From: Mrakia gelida
Taxonomy: Eukaryota > Basidiomycota > Tremellomycetes > Cystofilobasidiales > Mrakiaceae
NCBI GenBank assembly: GCA_024345305.1
Contig: BRON01000007.1
Coordinates: 372,001 to 436,000, forward strand
Reading direction: 5' to 3'
Length of the DNA: 64,000 bases
The stretch's first letter is position 1. Every line of letters starts with the position of its first letter. Made by a program: the position numbers and the translations under genes. This document shows, in pieces, positions 20,438 to 31,609 of the stretch. Under the pieces are notes generated by a model. That model worked only from the letters and a program-made list of their open reading frames with translations, had not been told where the DNA came from and did not search any database.

Positions 20438-22644
20438 TCATCTTCTCCGGTCGTCATCCCTCCTCCTCTCCCTATCCCTATCTCTATCCCCACCCCCATC
20501 TCGTTCCTTCTCCCTCCTCTTCCTCTCCCTCCTCTCATCCTCCGTCTCCTCTTCCCTCCGACTACCACTCCTCCCTCCACCACCTTCCTCGTCCCTCCTC
20601 CTTCGTCGATCCCTATCTTCCCTCTCCCTCGAACGAGATCGTTCCCTCGGTCGACTGTCCCTTCTGTCTCGGTCGTCTCGATCTCGACGAGAGGAGGAGG
20701 AGGACTCGCGGTCGTCCCGTTCTCGGTAGCGGGAGGACGAGGAGAAGGGTTCTCGATCCCGATCTCGGTCGTCGCGTCGGGAGGAGGAGGAAGTGGAGGA
20801 GGGTTCGCGGTCGTCGTCTCGTCTTCGTCGAGGTGGGGAAGCTGAGCGGGAGTTTCTTCGGTTGGGTGTCGAGGAGGATGAGGGTGTTCCAGGTCGCGAG
20901 AGAGCGGTGGGAGTCTGATTGAAAGAAGAACGAGAAGGTCGTCGCGTCAGTTCGACGTCTCTCGTTCGTCCCCTTCCTCCGCTCCCCAACCTCGGACTAA
21001 ATGGAGTAGCACTCACCCCAGCTCCAGACCCACTCGCACTCCCATTCCTATCGACCTTCATGATGGGCACATACTTCTTCGCCTCCTCCTTGACCTTCCA
21101 CTTGGGTTTCGCTTTCTCTCCCTTGCCCAACTCAGGGACCGCTCGTTCCGTCGCTCCGATTCCGAGGAGAGCCGGTCTCGCTTTTGGGACGTAGGCTTGT
21201 TCGAGTCCTTTTCGATGTTTCGAAGCTGCTTGACCTTCCTTCCATCCCATTCCCTTGAGGAGGGCGAGTCCGAAGTTCGCGACGGGGACTCGAGCGTAGT
21301 CGGACGCGTTGGACTGCAGAGAAGAAGGAAAAGGGGAGGTGAGCGAGACAGTACTCGAGGTTGGGCGGAGGAGACATGGAAAAGGAAAGGTAGGAGCCTG
21401 TGGTGCAGCAACGAGCTCGATGAACGAAGAGAAGGGACGCACCTCGTCAGGTCTCGAATCAACATCTCTCCTGAACGCTTCCTCCTCCGAGATGGGCATC
21501 TGCCTCTTGTTCTCCATCGCCTGGATGGCCTCGATATCCCCACCTTCCCCATCACTATCCTCCCCGTTCGCACCAGCCAGCAGCGCCCTCATAGCCCTCT
21601 CGTCGAGCGTCTCCTCCTTCTTGGGAACGGTCTCAACTCCTTCCTCGCTCTCCTCCTCCTTCGGAGCTGCTGAAGACGACAACGACGAAGCCTCGGTCTC
21701 CTCGGTCTTGACAGATCGAATGAGACCTCCTCTGCCTCCTCCTCCTCCAGTGTTGACCTCGATGGTGACGATCTGTTCTGTGGAGAGGGATTGTTGAGCT
21801 CCGGGAGGGAGGTAGGGAGTGGTTTGAGCTTTGGTCGAACGAGACGAGTTTCTCCAGTCCTTGTTGGCGAGGGGAGCGATGATGAAGGGTGCTGGAGCTT
21901 CCTTTTTGGTGACGTAGGTCCTGGTTAAAGAGGGAACGAAAGGAGGAAAGGGCGTCAGTGACTGAGGGACGACAAGAGGGAAGGAGAAATGGAAGGTGAG
22001 GGAGGGAAGGAGGTTGAGCTCGAGCAAGCAGATCCGACCTCGAGATCGCTGAGATTGCTGTCTCAGCAAAGCACCCATACATCATCTGGGTCCGCTCCTT
22101 GGCCTGAGAGCTCCAAGCGAGTTATCGATGGGAGAGAGCAAGCGGCGAGCAGAGAGAAGGAGGTGGTGACCTTGACCTCCAGCTCCTTCCTCCATCGTCC
22201 TCCTGAGCTCTGCTGCCTCCCACATCCCAGGTTCGAGTCCGGAACTGCCACGAGCACAGCTTCAAGCTCTCCTTCATCCTCCTACCACACAGAAAAGCTC
22301 GCCAGAAGGAGATGTACTCACCCTTTACCCTTCGAGTCCAGATCCCACCCGACCTCCTCCTCCTCCTCGTCTGCCCTTCCTCCCATCCTCTTTGACTCCT
22401 CGTCACTGCTATCGTCGTCGTCCTCGTGTTTGACGAATCCTCCTACTGACTTCCTCTGAGCTGCTGCGAGAGGACTAGGTCTGTTGGGTTTGTGAGGGAC
22501 CTTGAACGCTGGAGCTCGAGGAGAGGAAGCTCCAGAGGTGGACTCGGCGGGCGAAGCTGGAGCAGACGAGACTGGAGAGGGAGTAGGGTTCTGGATCCTG
22601 AACGACAGTCCAGCTGGAGGTTGAGAAGAGGAAGAGGAAGCCAT
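20438..22644 (-). CDS. pre-mRNA-splicing factor SPP2 / GPKOW homologue (G-patch, RS-like tail)
   Basis: Spliceosome protein that recruits and activates the DEAH helicase Prp2 before the first catalytic step. Exons (minus) are 22322-22644, 21443-21920, 21017-21313 and 20438-20914, totalling 525 codons (524 residues). Landmarks are an acidic N-terminal part (KHEDDDDSSDEESKRM), IIAPLANKDWRN, and the SPP2-type G-patch VPVANFGLALLKGMGWKEGQA at about residue 280 followed by KARPALLGIGA. The C-terminus is an unusually long Arg/Asp/Ser-rich tail (RERDDRESSSSSRRDRDDRDRR and similar), which is more metazoan-like than the short yeast protein. The first intron is about 400 nt, long for this genome, and might hide a further exon. 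It is divergent to the transporter gene, and both lie between the inverted repeat arms. Confidence 0.88.
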
Positions 22645-23149
22645 CGCTCCAGACAGGAAGTGGGAGGGAAGAGTGGCGAGGGTGGTGGAGGTTGAAGAGA
22701 TCCAGAGCAAGTGTCGCGAACGAGAGAAGACGAGGAGCTCGTCCTTGACGACGTGTTGCTGCCTCGAAGAAGGATTCCTGGGGTCATCGCCGGGACCGAA
22801 TTCAATACTATACAATGAAAAATCTCGCTGACCACGAAAACACGCCCCTATCTTTCCTACGGCGCTTCAGTTCTCCCCTCCTTCGTTGACGTCTTATTTC
22901 GTCCCCTCGCCCGAGCTCACCCCAACCGCGACCTTCTCTTCCTCTCCCCCCTCCCTCCACCTACAGCTCTCAGAGCTCTCTCCATAGTCAGTTCAGAGTC
23001 CCCTCTGACCTCTCTTGAGTTGAGCTGACCGATCCGTCCCTACTTTCGACGCAGGTCAAGCCAGGAAGTCGGCAAAGCTCGACGTCAACATCCTCCCTCC
23101 TGCCTGCTTTTCGGCCGTCCCCTTCAGCAGCTCCCACCTCTCCCTCAGC
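22645..23149. promoter_or_regulatory. divergent intergenic region, SPP2 / transporter
   Basis: 505 bp between divergent start codons in the middle of the repeat-bounded segment. C/T-rich toward the transporter start; no specific operator recognised. Confidence 0.4.
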
Positions 23150-25148
23150 ATGTCTACAACCTCCTCTTTCTTCGCTACTACAACCTCAGCAGCTCAGTCG
23201 ACCATCTCGGTTCTCCTCATCGTCTCTTATGGCTGGTTGGCTCGGAAACATGGCATCATCTCGAAGGACGGAGAGAGCGTAAGCTGAAGTTCCTTCCTTC
23301 TTCGTTCTCATGCTGCTAGAGGGAGCTGCCCTTCGCCTTTTCGCTGCCAGAGCTTTCCTAGGCAGCATGCGAGGCTGATCATATCTCTTGATCGGTTCCA
23401 ACCCCTGCAGAACGTCGTCAAGCTCGGTACATCCATCTTTCTCCCAGCCCTCATCTTCAGCGAGATCGGTCCCTCGGCGACGATCCAAAACCTCAAAGAC
23501 TGTGAGCTCCCTCGTCTCCTACCTCGACGCCCGGCTGGACATGGCACTGGTCTCTCTAGATGCTGATCTCCGTCTACTCTTCGATATCTTCAGACGGTCT
23601 GATTATTCCGCTCTCGATCCTCTTCCAACTCATCAGTCTCGTCTTCGCGCTCTTCCTTCGACGGACAAAGTTCATTCCTGAGCACATGGTCCCGCTCTTC
23701 ATCTTCAACAACGTCACCTCGCTTCCTTTGTTGCTGCTGGAGAGCTTGGGTAGGACGGGATGCTTGGACTCGCTGGTGAGGACGGCGAAGGGAGAGGTGC
23801 TTGCGGAGCTGTTGAAACGCGGTCGTGTTTACATCTTGTGAGCCTCGTCGTTATCTGCGCGGTGTTCGTACATACCGAGGCTGTGATCTGACCATCTCAC
23901 CTTCTCTTCGACTCAGGATCAACGCTCTGGTCGGAAACCTCGCTCGGTAAGCTCCAAACGCGTCGTTCTCGGTCTCTCTCTCACGCGCCTCTCCTTCCCT
24001 CTGCCTTTCCCGCTCAGATTCGCCCTCGGTCCCTACCTCATGAACTCCTCTCCTCTCCCCACACCCTATTCCCTCTCCCGCACCCCTTCCTCCTCCTCCC
24101 AATCCCTCCTCACCCTTCCCGGGCAACACAAACCTCTCCCAACGGCCTCCTCCTCCTCCTCGCCCTTACCCTCCTCACCAACCCCTCGCTCCTCCTCCGA
24201 CTCAGACGACTCCGACCGCGACCAAGAATACGCTCCCTCAGTCCTTTTCCCAGCCCCCATCTCCCTATCTCGTTCGTCGTGTTCGGCTCGGACGATTCGG
24301 TGGTTGAAGGGAGCGATCAACCCTCCTCTCCAGGGTGGGATTCTCGCGATGGTGTTTGGAGTGATAGGGCCGGTGAGGCGGGTGGTCTTTGAGAGGGGGT
24401 GGGGAGGGTGGGTGGATCCGATAATGCAGTCGCTGTTCAAGTTGGGAGGGCTGTTTTCTGCGTTCCAGATGTGGGTCGAGTCTGCACGCGCATTGCTTCT
24501 CGTCTCGTCCCAGTCGCAAGTCGTCCTTTTCAAGGTCGCCCTTTCTCGAACTGACTCTGCGCTTTCAATTTCGCTCAAACAGTTTCACCCTCGGCTGCCT
24601 CATCTACTCCAAACCCTCCTCGCCCGTTCGCCCAAAAGTGCTCGCGACGCTCTTCACTTGGAGGTTCGCCGTCATGCCCGTTCTCTCGATCTCGCTCATT
24701 TATGCGATCAGAATTGTGATCCCTGGACTTCTGGTGAGTTGAATTCCCCTCGGCGAAGACGGAAACCAGCCGCTGACTCGCCTTCTTCGTCGCGTCGCCT
24801 GTCGCCAGGATGACGACCCAATGCTCGACTTCGTCCTTTGCCTCGCTCCCGTTGGTCCTCCAGCTTTGGTGAGCCTCCCTCTACACCTCTTCACTCCTCT
24901 TCGCTCCTTCAACCCTCCTCTACCTCCGTCTCAACTCCTCGTTTCGAAGCTGACTTGGTCTCCTCCTCTTCCTCGAACATCAACAGACCCTCGCAGCCGT
25001 CGCCGTCCTGGCTGAGCTTCCAGAGGAAGCCGAAGGGCAGATCGCTCGGATCATCACGCTCAGTTATGGAGTCACGCCTGCCATCTCGTTCGCCGTTAGC
25101 GGAACTCTTTGGGCCGTCGCGAGGAGCGGAGTCGGAGCGAGTCTTTAG
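23150..25148 (+). CDS. auxin efflux carrier (AEC/PIN-like) family membrane transporter
   Basis: Predicted permease of the AEC superfamily, related to yeast Ecm3-type proteins of the ER or vacuole. Eight exons: 23150-23278, 23411-23501, 23594-23837, 23917-23946, 24018-24470, 24583-24733, 24809-24868, 24987-25148, totalling 440 codons (439 residues). It has the family layout: a first hydrophobic bundle (STISVLLIVSYGWLARKHGIIS, LGTSIFLPALIFSEIG, GLIIPLSILFQLISLVFALFL), the conserved FNNVTSLPLLLLES in the unwound helix region, a hydrophilic Ser-rich central loop of about 90 residues with acidic residues, and a second bundle ending GPPALTLAAVAVLAELPEEAEGQIARIITLSYGVTPAISFAVSGTLWAVARS. Substrate is not predictable. 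The stop lies 261 bp before the right repeat arm. Confidence 0.9.
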
Positions 25149-25409
25149 GTTTTCCTTCGTTGTTCCCGTTTTAGTGTCTCAGATGGTGGAACGGGTCTGC
25201 ATATGTACACCAGAGTATGATCCCTTAAGCCGTGTGAGTGTTCAATGAAGAAGAAAGGAAGTCGGACGAGAAAACGAAGTCGACGACGGAGCTTTGTGTC
25301 GTTCGCCTTACACTCGTCTGAGCGTCAGGTTCGGGAAGGAAAGCTTGAGGGGGAAGTATATCCCTTTCTTCCTGATCCGTTCTTCGCCAGGCTGGGGTCA
25401 CCCAAAACT

Positions 25410-26149
25410 AGGGCGAGTCTTGGGCACCAAACGAACAAGAGACGCGTCCGAGATCCGAAGCTGCAGTCCGCTCCTCCTCTCCTCGATGAGTCCTCGAGAG
25501 TCGACTCCCAGGGTCCTTTTTCGCTACGCTGAGCCTCCCGGTCTGACTCACAAGGCTGTGGGACGAGTCCAGTCCGACCCCAGCCCGGCCTCTCGAGTTC
25601 GACGCGTCTCGAACAGTTCGTCCCCGCCGTTTCTTTGAAAAGCTCAGAGTTGTTCCCTTCCCAGCCTTGAGCTGATCACTCCCAAGAGAACCCCAAACGA
25701 AATTCTCTCCCTTCGTCCAACCCACCCCGCCCTAGCAGTCAGTCTCTTCGACCAGTCCTCTCCAAAGGCCAACTCTCTTCGTATCTTCGCGTTTGAGTCG
25801 TTCCATGGCATCGAAGGGACCGTCCTTCTCGCATCGTATCTAAGTAACCAGCCAAGTTCGAAAGGGAGAACCAAAAAGACGGAAAGATATAGAGGGGAGG
25901 AGAGAAAAAACATCTCTCTCTTTCTCTCGCCCGGCCCTCTAATCTACCACCAGCACGAAGTCCACTCCCTCTGGTCTGGTCGCTCGTCTCTCGCTCTCGC
26001 TCTGTCTCTGCTCTGCTTGCCTGCTCTTGCCCTCCGAACCGAAGGGCGTCTGGACCGTATTTTGGAAATGTTGTCATATCTACCCTAACAGGCCGGCTGG
26101 CTCAATCGGTAGAGTACCTGACTTCTAATCAGGCGGTTGTGGGTTCGAT
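25410..26149 (-). repeat. right arm of 740-bp inverted repeat
   Basis: Reverse complement of 19571-20310, same length, with one difference found. The outer end falls at TTCGAT within a truncated tRNA-Arg copy; beyond 26149 the sequence is unrelated to the left flank (GGACACTTGG in place of TCCCACGTTGG). The 5.1-kb spacer between the arms holds two divergent genes complete. Confidence 0.97.
26091..26149 (+). pseudogene. truncated tRNA-Arg(UCU), lacks 3' 13 nt
   Basis: The first 59 nt match the intact tRNA-Arg at 19558-19629 on the opposite strand, including D arm, anticodon arm with UCU and the first half of the T arm. The match stops at GGGTTCGAT and the following GGACACTTGG cannot close the T stem or acceptor stem. 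The internal promoter boxes are present up to GGTTCGAT, so it might be transcribed but not give a functional tRNA. Confidence 0.93.
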
Positions 26150-27261
26150 GGACACTTGGTTGGACGGGAGGAGGGGAGCGACGCGTCAAATTCGGCGAAG
26201 GTTCATCGCCGCTCGCCTTACTTTCGAGGAACCGGCACAAGACAAAGCGAACATGTAACGGAGCCATCGATTTGATCGAAAGAGGGTAAGAGCGAAACGA
26301 AGAAGTAGAAAGAGAAGGAGGACAAGAGCGAAGCAAAAAACGAAGGGGGACGGACGAACGAATTGAGCAAAAGCAACCGCGAATCAGAGTCTCTACAAAA
26401 TACGCAGAGAAGCAAAACGGAAGACGAGGAACACAGAGAGACGAGAGAGGGAGAGAGATATGCGATAAATTTATAAGTGGTGACGAGAAAACAGGGAGAG
26501 AGTGTCATTGCGACGATGTGTGAGCGAGAGAGATGGTCAAGAGCGCGAACCTGCGCCTCGACCCTAGAGAAAAATGCAACGAAACCGATGAGTGAGGAAG
26601 AGATAACGAAGCAAGGAGCTGATCATAGCAAGGAGATGGAGAAAGAAATGAGAACGGAGCGAGATGGTCGAGCGCTTCGACCTCCGTGATGCCTGACGAG
26701 ACGAGAAGGGAAAACGAGGTCGGTTCAGTTTGGGCAGTTTTTTTGCGAGAACGATCGGTCTGACTCACTCGTGATGAACGGTTTAGATACGGTCGAGAAA
26801 GTTCGACCTCCGTTTTTGGTTGATGTCGCCTGAGCGAAGTGCGAGAGTCTGCAGCAGCGAGGGGAGAGACGAGTCAGCACTGCCGTCCCGAGACGAGGGC
26901 TTGGGCTCGAGAGGTAGTTTCTCGACTCACAGACTGGTACACGATTAGATGGTCGACCGATCGACCTTCCAATTTGGGTTTGCCCGAAGGAGAGAGAGAG
27001 ACAGAGGAACTGCGAGGAGAGGGACGCGAGTCAGCCAACGAGAATGAGGTGAACGCGTTTTCGAACGAAGCAAACTCACTCGTTATACATCGAAAGAGAG
27101 ACAAAGAGATACGTTGAAAGATGTGTCCAGTAGACTTGGAGAGTGCGGAGCTGATCGCGAAGGGAAAAGACAAGGCAAAGTCAGTAAAGGAGCTCGTCGC
27201 GTCGAGACGAAGCACAAACGAACTCACGCGACCGACGTCGGAACTACGAGAACTCCTTCGC
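26150..27261. other. 1.1-kb interval between repeat arm and nucleoporin gene
   Basis: Downstream of the nucleoporin stop and beyond the repeat. It has one GACGCGTC at 26180-26187 and A/G-rich stretches on the + strand. No supported gene. Confidence 0.35.
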
Positions 27262-30200
27262 CTACGTCCTCTTCGCTCCCCTCCTACTTCCCAGAGGCCT
27301 GATCGTCCTTCCGTTCGCACCCACCCTCCCAGGAGAAGGCGCGGAGTCGGCAGCTCCCATGTTGAAGAGCGTTCCGGTTCCAGCGACGGGCGACTGAGGT
27401 CCAGGCGATCCGAACGAGGGAGGAGGGGTTCCTGAGACTGACCCTCCTGTCGAGCCTGCTCCGAAAGTGAACGATGATCCTCCTCCAACGGGAGCTCCTC
27501 CTCCGAACGAGAACGTCGAGGGAGAGGCTGCTCCTCCTCCTCCGAAGGGGTTGGGGTTCGACGCGAGACCAGGAGAGGCGAGTCCTCCAAAGCCGGTTTG
27601 AGGGGGAGGGGAGGAGAAGTTGAACGAGCTGGGAGCTGGCGCTGCTGGTGCGGCCGAGGGAGCTCCGAAGGAGAAGGTCGAAGGCGAGGCTGCTGCTGGC
27701 GACGCGGCTGCTCCACCGAAGGAGAAGCCTGACGAGGCTGATTGACCGAAGGAGGGAGCAGTAGGAGTGGATTGTCCGAATCCTGAAGTCGACGACGAGG
27801 TTCCGAATCCTCCTGATGCTGGGGCGGGGCTGGCGGCCTGACCGAAGGTGAAAGGAGCTGGGCTCGTCGAGGCTGCTGGAGCACCGAAGGGAGACGACGA
27901 CGAGCCGGTGCTGGAACCGAACATTCCTCCTCCTCCTCCAAAAGCGGGAGCGGCTGGCTTGGGAGCCGCGAGAGTCGATGACGATCCTCCAAAGAGGTTG
28001 GGAGGAGCCGATGCTGAGGGAGCGGTGGATCCGAAGGCGAACGACGACGTCCTGTCCGGCGAGGACTCCATCATCGACGAATCGTCCTTGGCTCCGTTCG
28101 GGATCGCAGCGGCAGCGGGTGTGGATCCAAAGGAGAAGGGAGACGACGTCGCAGCGGGTGCTGGGGTCGACGAGGCTGGCTTTCCGAAGGAGAATCCCGT
28201 CGAGGCCGCTGCTGGCTGGGACCCGAAGGGATTGCTGCTGGGAGCAACCGATGCTGCTGGTGTAGGAGCGGGAGTAGATTCCTTCGATGCTGGCGCCGAG
28301 AAAGAGAAGGGGGAGGGATTGGCAGCGGGAGCAGCGACGACTGGAGCTGGTGAGGGTTCCTTCTTCTCTCCTCCTCCGAACGAGAACGATGGCGTCGACG
28401 AGGGAGCTCCGAACCCGTTTCCGAACGAGGAGGTAGCGGCTGCTGGCTTGGCTGCTTGACCGAAGCTGAACGGGTTCGAGGCGGGAGCGGCTGGGATGGG
28501 AGCGAGAGCCGTCGCGGGAGGAGTCGTAGCTGCCGTCGAGAACGAGACCTGCTAAAGGGAAGAGAGTCAAGTCAGCAGTGGTCCAAACGCATCGAGACAT
28601 CGAGCAGGAAGGATTGAGACACTCACGTTCGACTTGGGTGCCTCAGTCGAGCTCGAACTTCCGAACGATCCAAATCCTCCGAAAGGCGAAGGAGTCGCTT
28701 TGGTCTCGACGGCGAAGCTCGTGGAGGGAGCTGGAGCTGCAGGAGCTGCGTCCTTGGCGACTCCGACACCAGCGAAGGGGTTCGAGGCTGCAGGAGGAGG
28801 AGGAGTAGGTGCTGATGGGACGGGAGTGGGAGGCTTGCCGAACAGGAACGTCCCTCCCGAAGGAGGAGTTGGGATCCTCGAGGGAGCTGCCGCAGCGTTT
28901 CCGAAGAAGTTGGGGACCGATGGCTTCGAGGGAGGAGGTCCTGAAGGTGTCGTCGAGCCGTTGGTGGGGTGTCCGATCCCGAGGGAGAACGACTTCTTGG
29001 GAAGAGGAGCGACCGGAGTGGCAGCCTCAGCCTTGGATCCGAAGAAGTTTGGGATGCCTGAGGTCGCCGTGGTAGGGACGGGAGCGACGATGGGAGGTGT
29101 GGGAGTGGTAGTGGTAAAGGAGAAGGCAGCGGAGGGAGTTCTGGAGGTGGTGGGAGCGGGAGGAGCGGGAGGAGCAGCGAAGGGGTTCGGCGAAGGGACC
29201 TTGGGAGGAGGGGCGGCCGAAGTCGAGGTGGAAGGAGCAGCGAAGAAACTCGAGCCAGCTGTGGCCGGAGCAGGAGCCGAGTCCATCCTGGAGAGAAGAG
29301 AGCTCGTTCCGTTCGACACCGCCCTCGTTCCCTCGTTCGACGAAGCGGGAGCTCCAGGAAGGACGAACTTGATCTTGTCCAAGGCTCCAAGGTCGTCGTC
29401 CTCCTCTACTGGAAGGTCCTCATCTCGAGCTGACATCCTCAGGGGCCCAGGAGTTCCACCTCGCGAGTTGACGGCGGAGACGTGCTTCCTCGAGGTGCTC
29501 GATCGAGCTCGAAGGGCAGATCGAGCTCGAGAGGTAGGGTCGTTGGAGGCGACGGGTGCGAGAGGTTGGAAAGCAGAGTCGTCGGTCGGAGGGGTAGGAA
29601 TGGTTCGCTTGGGAGGAGAGGGAGGGCTGTGGAGAGGAGGAAAATGGATGAGAGGTCAGGACTAGTGTCGAAGACGCGACGCGAAGCGGAGAAAAGGGAG
29701 AGAGAGAAGGACGAACGCTGGAGAGAACTCGCTCTGAGACTCCGACATACGAGCATCGTCGTCTCGGTCGTATCTTCTCCTCGAGGTGTGTCGACGTTTG
29801 GCTGTGAGGACAAAGAAGCAAAGAGTTCAGCCTCAGCCCATCTTCGATGTCCGTCTTCGCGCCCAACTCATCCGACAAGCTCATGAACTTACGAGTTTCC
29901 TCCTCATCCTCGTCCATCTGCGATGATCGCCTCTCACTCCTCCTCTCCTTCTCCTTGCCCTTCCCCTTCCCCTTCGCAGCTCCACTCCCTCGGTTGACCG
30001 GCGACGGCTCCTCGTCCTCCATCTCCTTCCTTCCCAGAGCCTGCCTCAACCCACTCCCCTTGACCTCCGATCTCTCCTTCTCCCTCTTCTCCCTTCCTCG
30101 ACCGTACGGACTGATCATCACGTCTCGCTTCTTCTCCTCCTTCTCCTTCTCTCGAGCGGCAGCCGAGGGGACGTGGATCTTGCTGAGCGAGGAGGAGCGA

Positions 30201-31609
30201 GGGATGGAGGGAAGGGTCGGGTGGTGTCGGCGAGCGTCGAGGAGAGGAGATCGCATGGATTCCAGAGCGAGGAGAATGCGTTCGGCTGCGTTGGAGGTGG
30301 GAGGGGGAGAAGGAACTGTTGTGAAGTAGCAGTGAAGGAATGGGAGGGAGAAGGGATCGAGGTGAGCTTCGCGAATGAATGCGAGCTCAACGAGAGAAGG
30401 GAAGGACGACGTACCAGCTCGCTGCTCAACGGTACTCTTTGACAAGAACCCTTCCTCAGGCTGCCAGACCATCTGTCCTCGAGACTTGGATCGCTTCCTG
30501 TCGGGCTAACGAGACGAGGGCAAAGGAAGGAAGGGAATGGTCAGCTCGCTCATCTGCTCCTTCCCTTCCTCTTAGCTCGGACAGAGCGAAGAGAAATGAC
30601 TCACCTCATCAGTGACGCTCATGCTCCTCCTCGAATTGTCGAGCGAGACGACGGATGCAGATCGAGGAAGAGGTCGAAGGTGAGGAGGGACCGAGGAGAG
30701 ATGACGGGACGTGCTCGAACGAGCGAGAGGTCCAGGAGAAGAGGCTCCGTAGGGTGCGAGTCTCGACTGCTGCAGGAGAAAGGACAAGCAAGAGGGGCAG
30801 AAGTCAGCTTCTCCTTCCTTGGACGAGCTCGAGGAGAAAGAGAGTGGACTCACGTCAACCTCTGGAGCAGGACTCTGATCGTCCCTTCGCGTGTATCGCT
30901 CCATCCACCTCTCGCTCCTCTGCATCGGGGCCGATGGCTCAACGGATCCGTTGCTGTTGTTGGTAGGGAAGAGGAGGGAAGCTGAGCGAGGCATGTTGCT
31001 GACGCTGGAGGTAGGGATGTGTCTGCTCGTGGAGGAGGTGGAGGGGGGTGGACGGGAAGACCTGGGTTGAGGTTGAACGGAGGAGGGAAGGCCGTTGATG
31101 GGTGCGTCGAGGTAGGGCATCGAATGGCTCGTGGGGATGGGGTTGTACCTCTGAGCGGCTGAGGAGGAGAAGGAGGGTCCTTGAGGAGGTGGGAGTTGAT
31201 AGCGAGAGGATCCTGACTCGAGATCCATGCTGGATGGATAGTGACGAGCTGACGTCGAGGAAGGAGGAGGAGGAGGTGGTGGTGGAAGCTTGTTCAACCT
31301 TCCTCCCTCAGATCCAGCTGCCTTCCTCCTCTTCCCCTCCATCGACGACTTGGAAGAGAGGCCCATCCATCCCAGAGGAGCTGAGAGCATGCTCCTGAGG
31401 CCTGAGAGGATTCCTTCCGAGGACGAGGTGTGAGGGAGCGTCGAGAAGGAGGACGTTGACGTCGAAGGTTTTCTGTCTCTGGTAAAGGTGGATTCTCCGT
31501 TTTGATTAGGGATGGGACGAGCGTAGGGTTTGTTGGTCGAAGGGTTCCGAGTCTTTTGAAGACCTCGAGCTGGATGCTGCCCTGGGAGGGGTGCAGAAGG
31601 GGGAGCCAT
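27262..31609 (-). CDS. FG nucleoporin, Nup1/Nup124/Nup153-like nuclear-basket type
   Basis: Nuclear pore protein, 1269 residues from seven exons (minus): 30854-31609, 30605-30769, 30415-30505, 29893-30315, 29717-29801, 28627-29626, 27262-28551. Near the N-terminus EGILSGLRSMLSAPLGWMGL can form an amphipathic helix, a feature of membrane-binding Nup1/Nup60/Nup153-type proteins. Basic clusters follow (KRRKAAG; PDRKRSKSRGQ; PPKRTIPTPP). The C-terminal 600 residues carry many spaced FG repeats in xFxFG and NPFG contexts (PSFSFGGG, SNPFSFGQ, TGFSFGKP), ending IRPLGSRRGAKRT. This supports karyopherin binding at the nuclear basket. The final exon is a single open frame of 430 codons. Exact orthology among Nup1, Nup2 and Nup124 is not settled. 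Divergent to hydrolase gene 1, with 1 kb between. Confidence 0.87.

Noticed and set aside
20438..20850. Open frame on the + strand rich in Pro, Ile and Ser
   Set aside because: Complement of the Arg/Asp-rich SPP2 tail; not a gene.
22222..22250. tRNA-like B box GGTTCGAGTCC on the + strand
   Set aside because: The T stem pairs poorly (A-G and C-A mismatches) and no D arm, anticodon arm or acceptor stem can be folded around it.
27848..28459. Open frame of 203 codons on the + strand rich in Gly and Ala
   Set aside because: Also antisense to the nucleoporin FG exon, with no splice or start support.
28634..29665. Long open frame of 343 codons on the + strand
   Set aside because: It is antisense to the FG nucleoporin exon; the glycine/valine-rich product reflects the complement of proline/serine/FG codons, not a separate gene.
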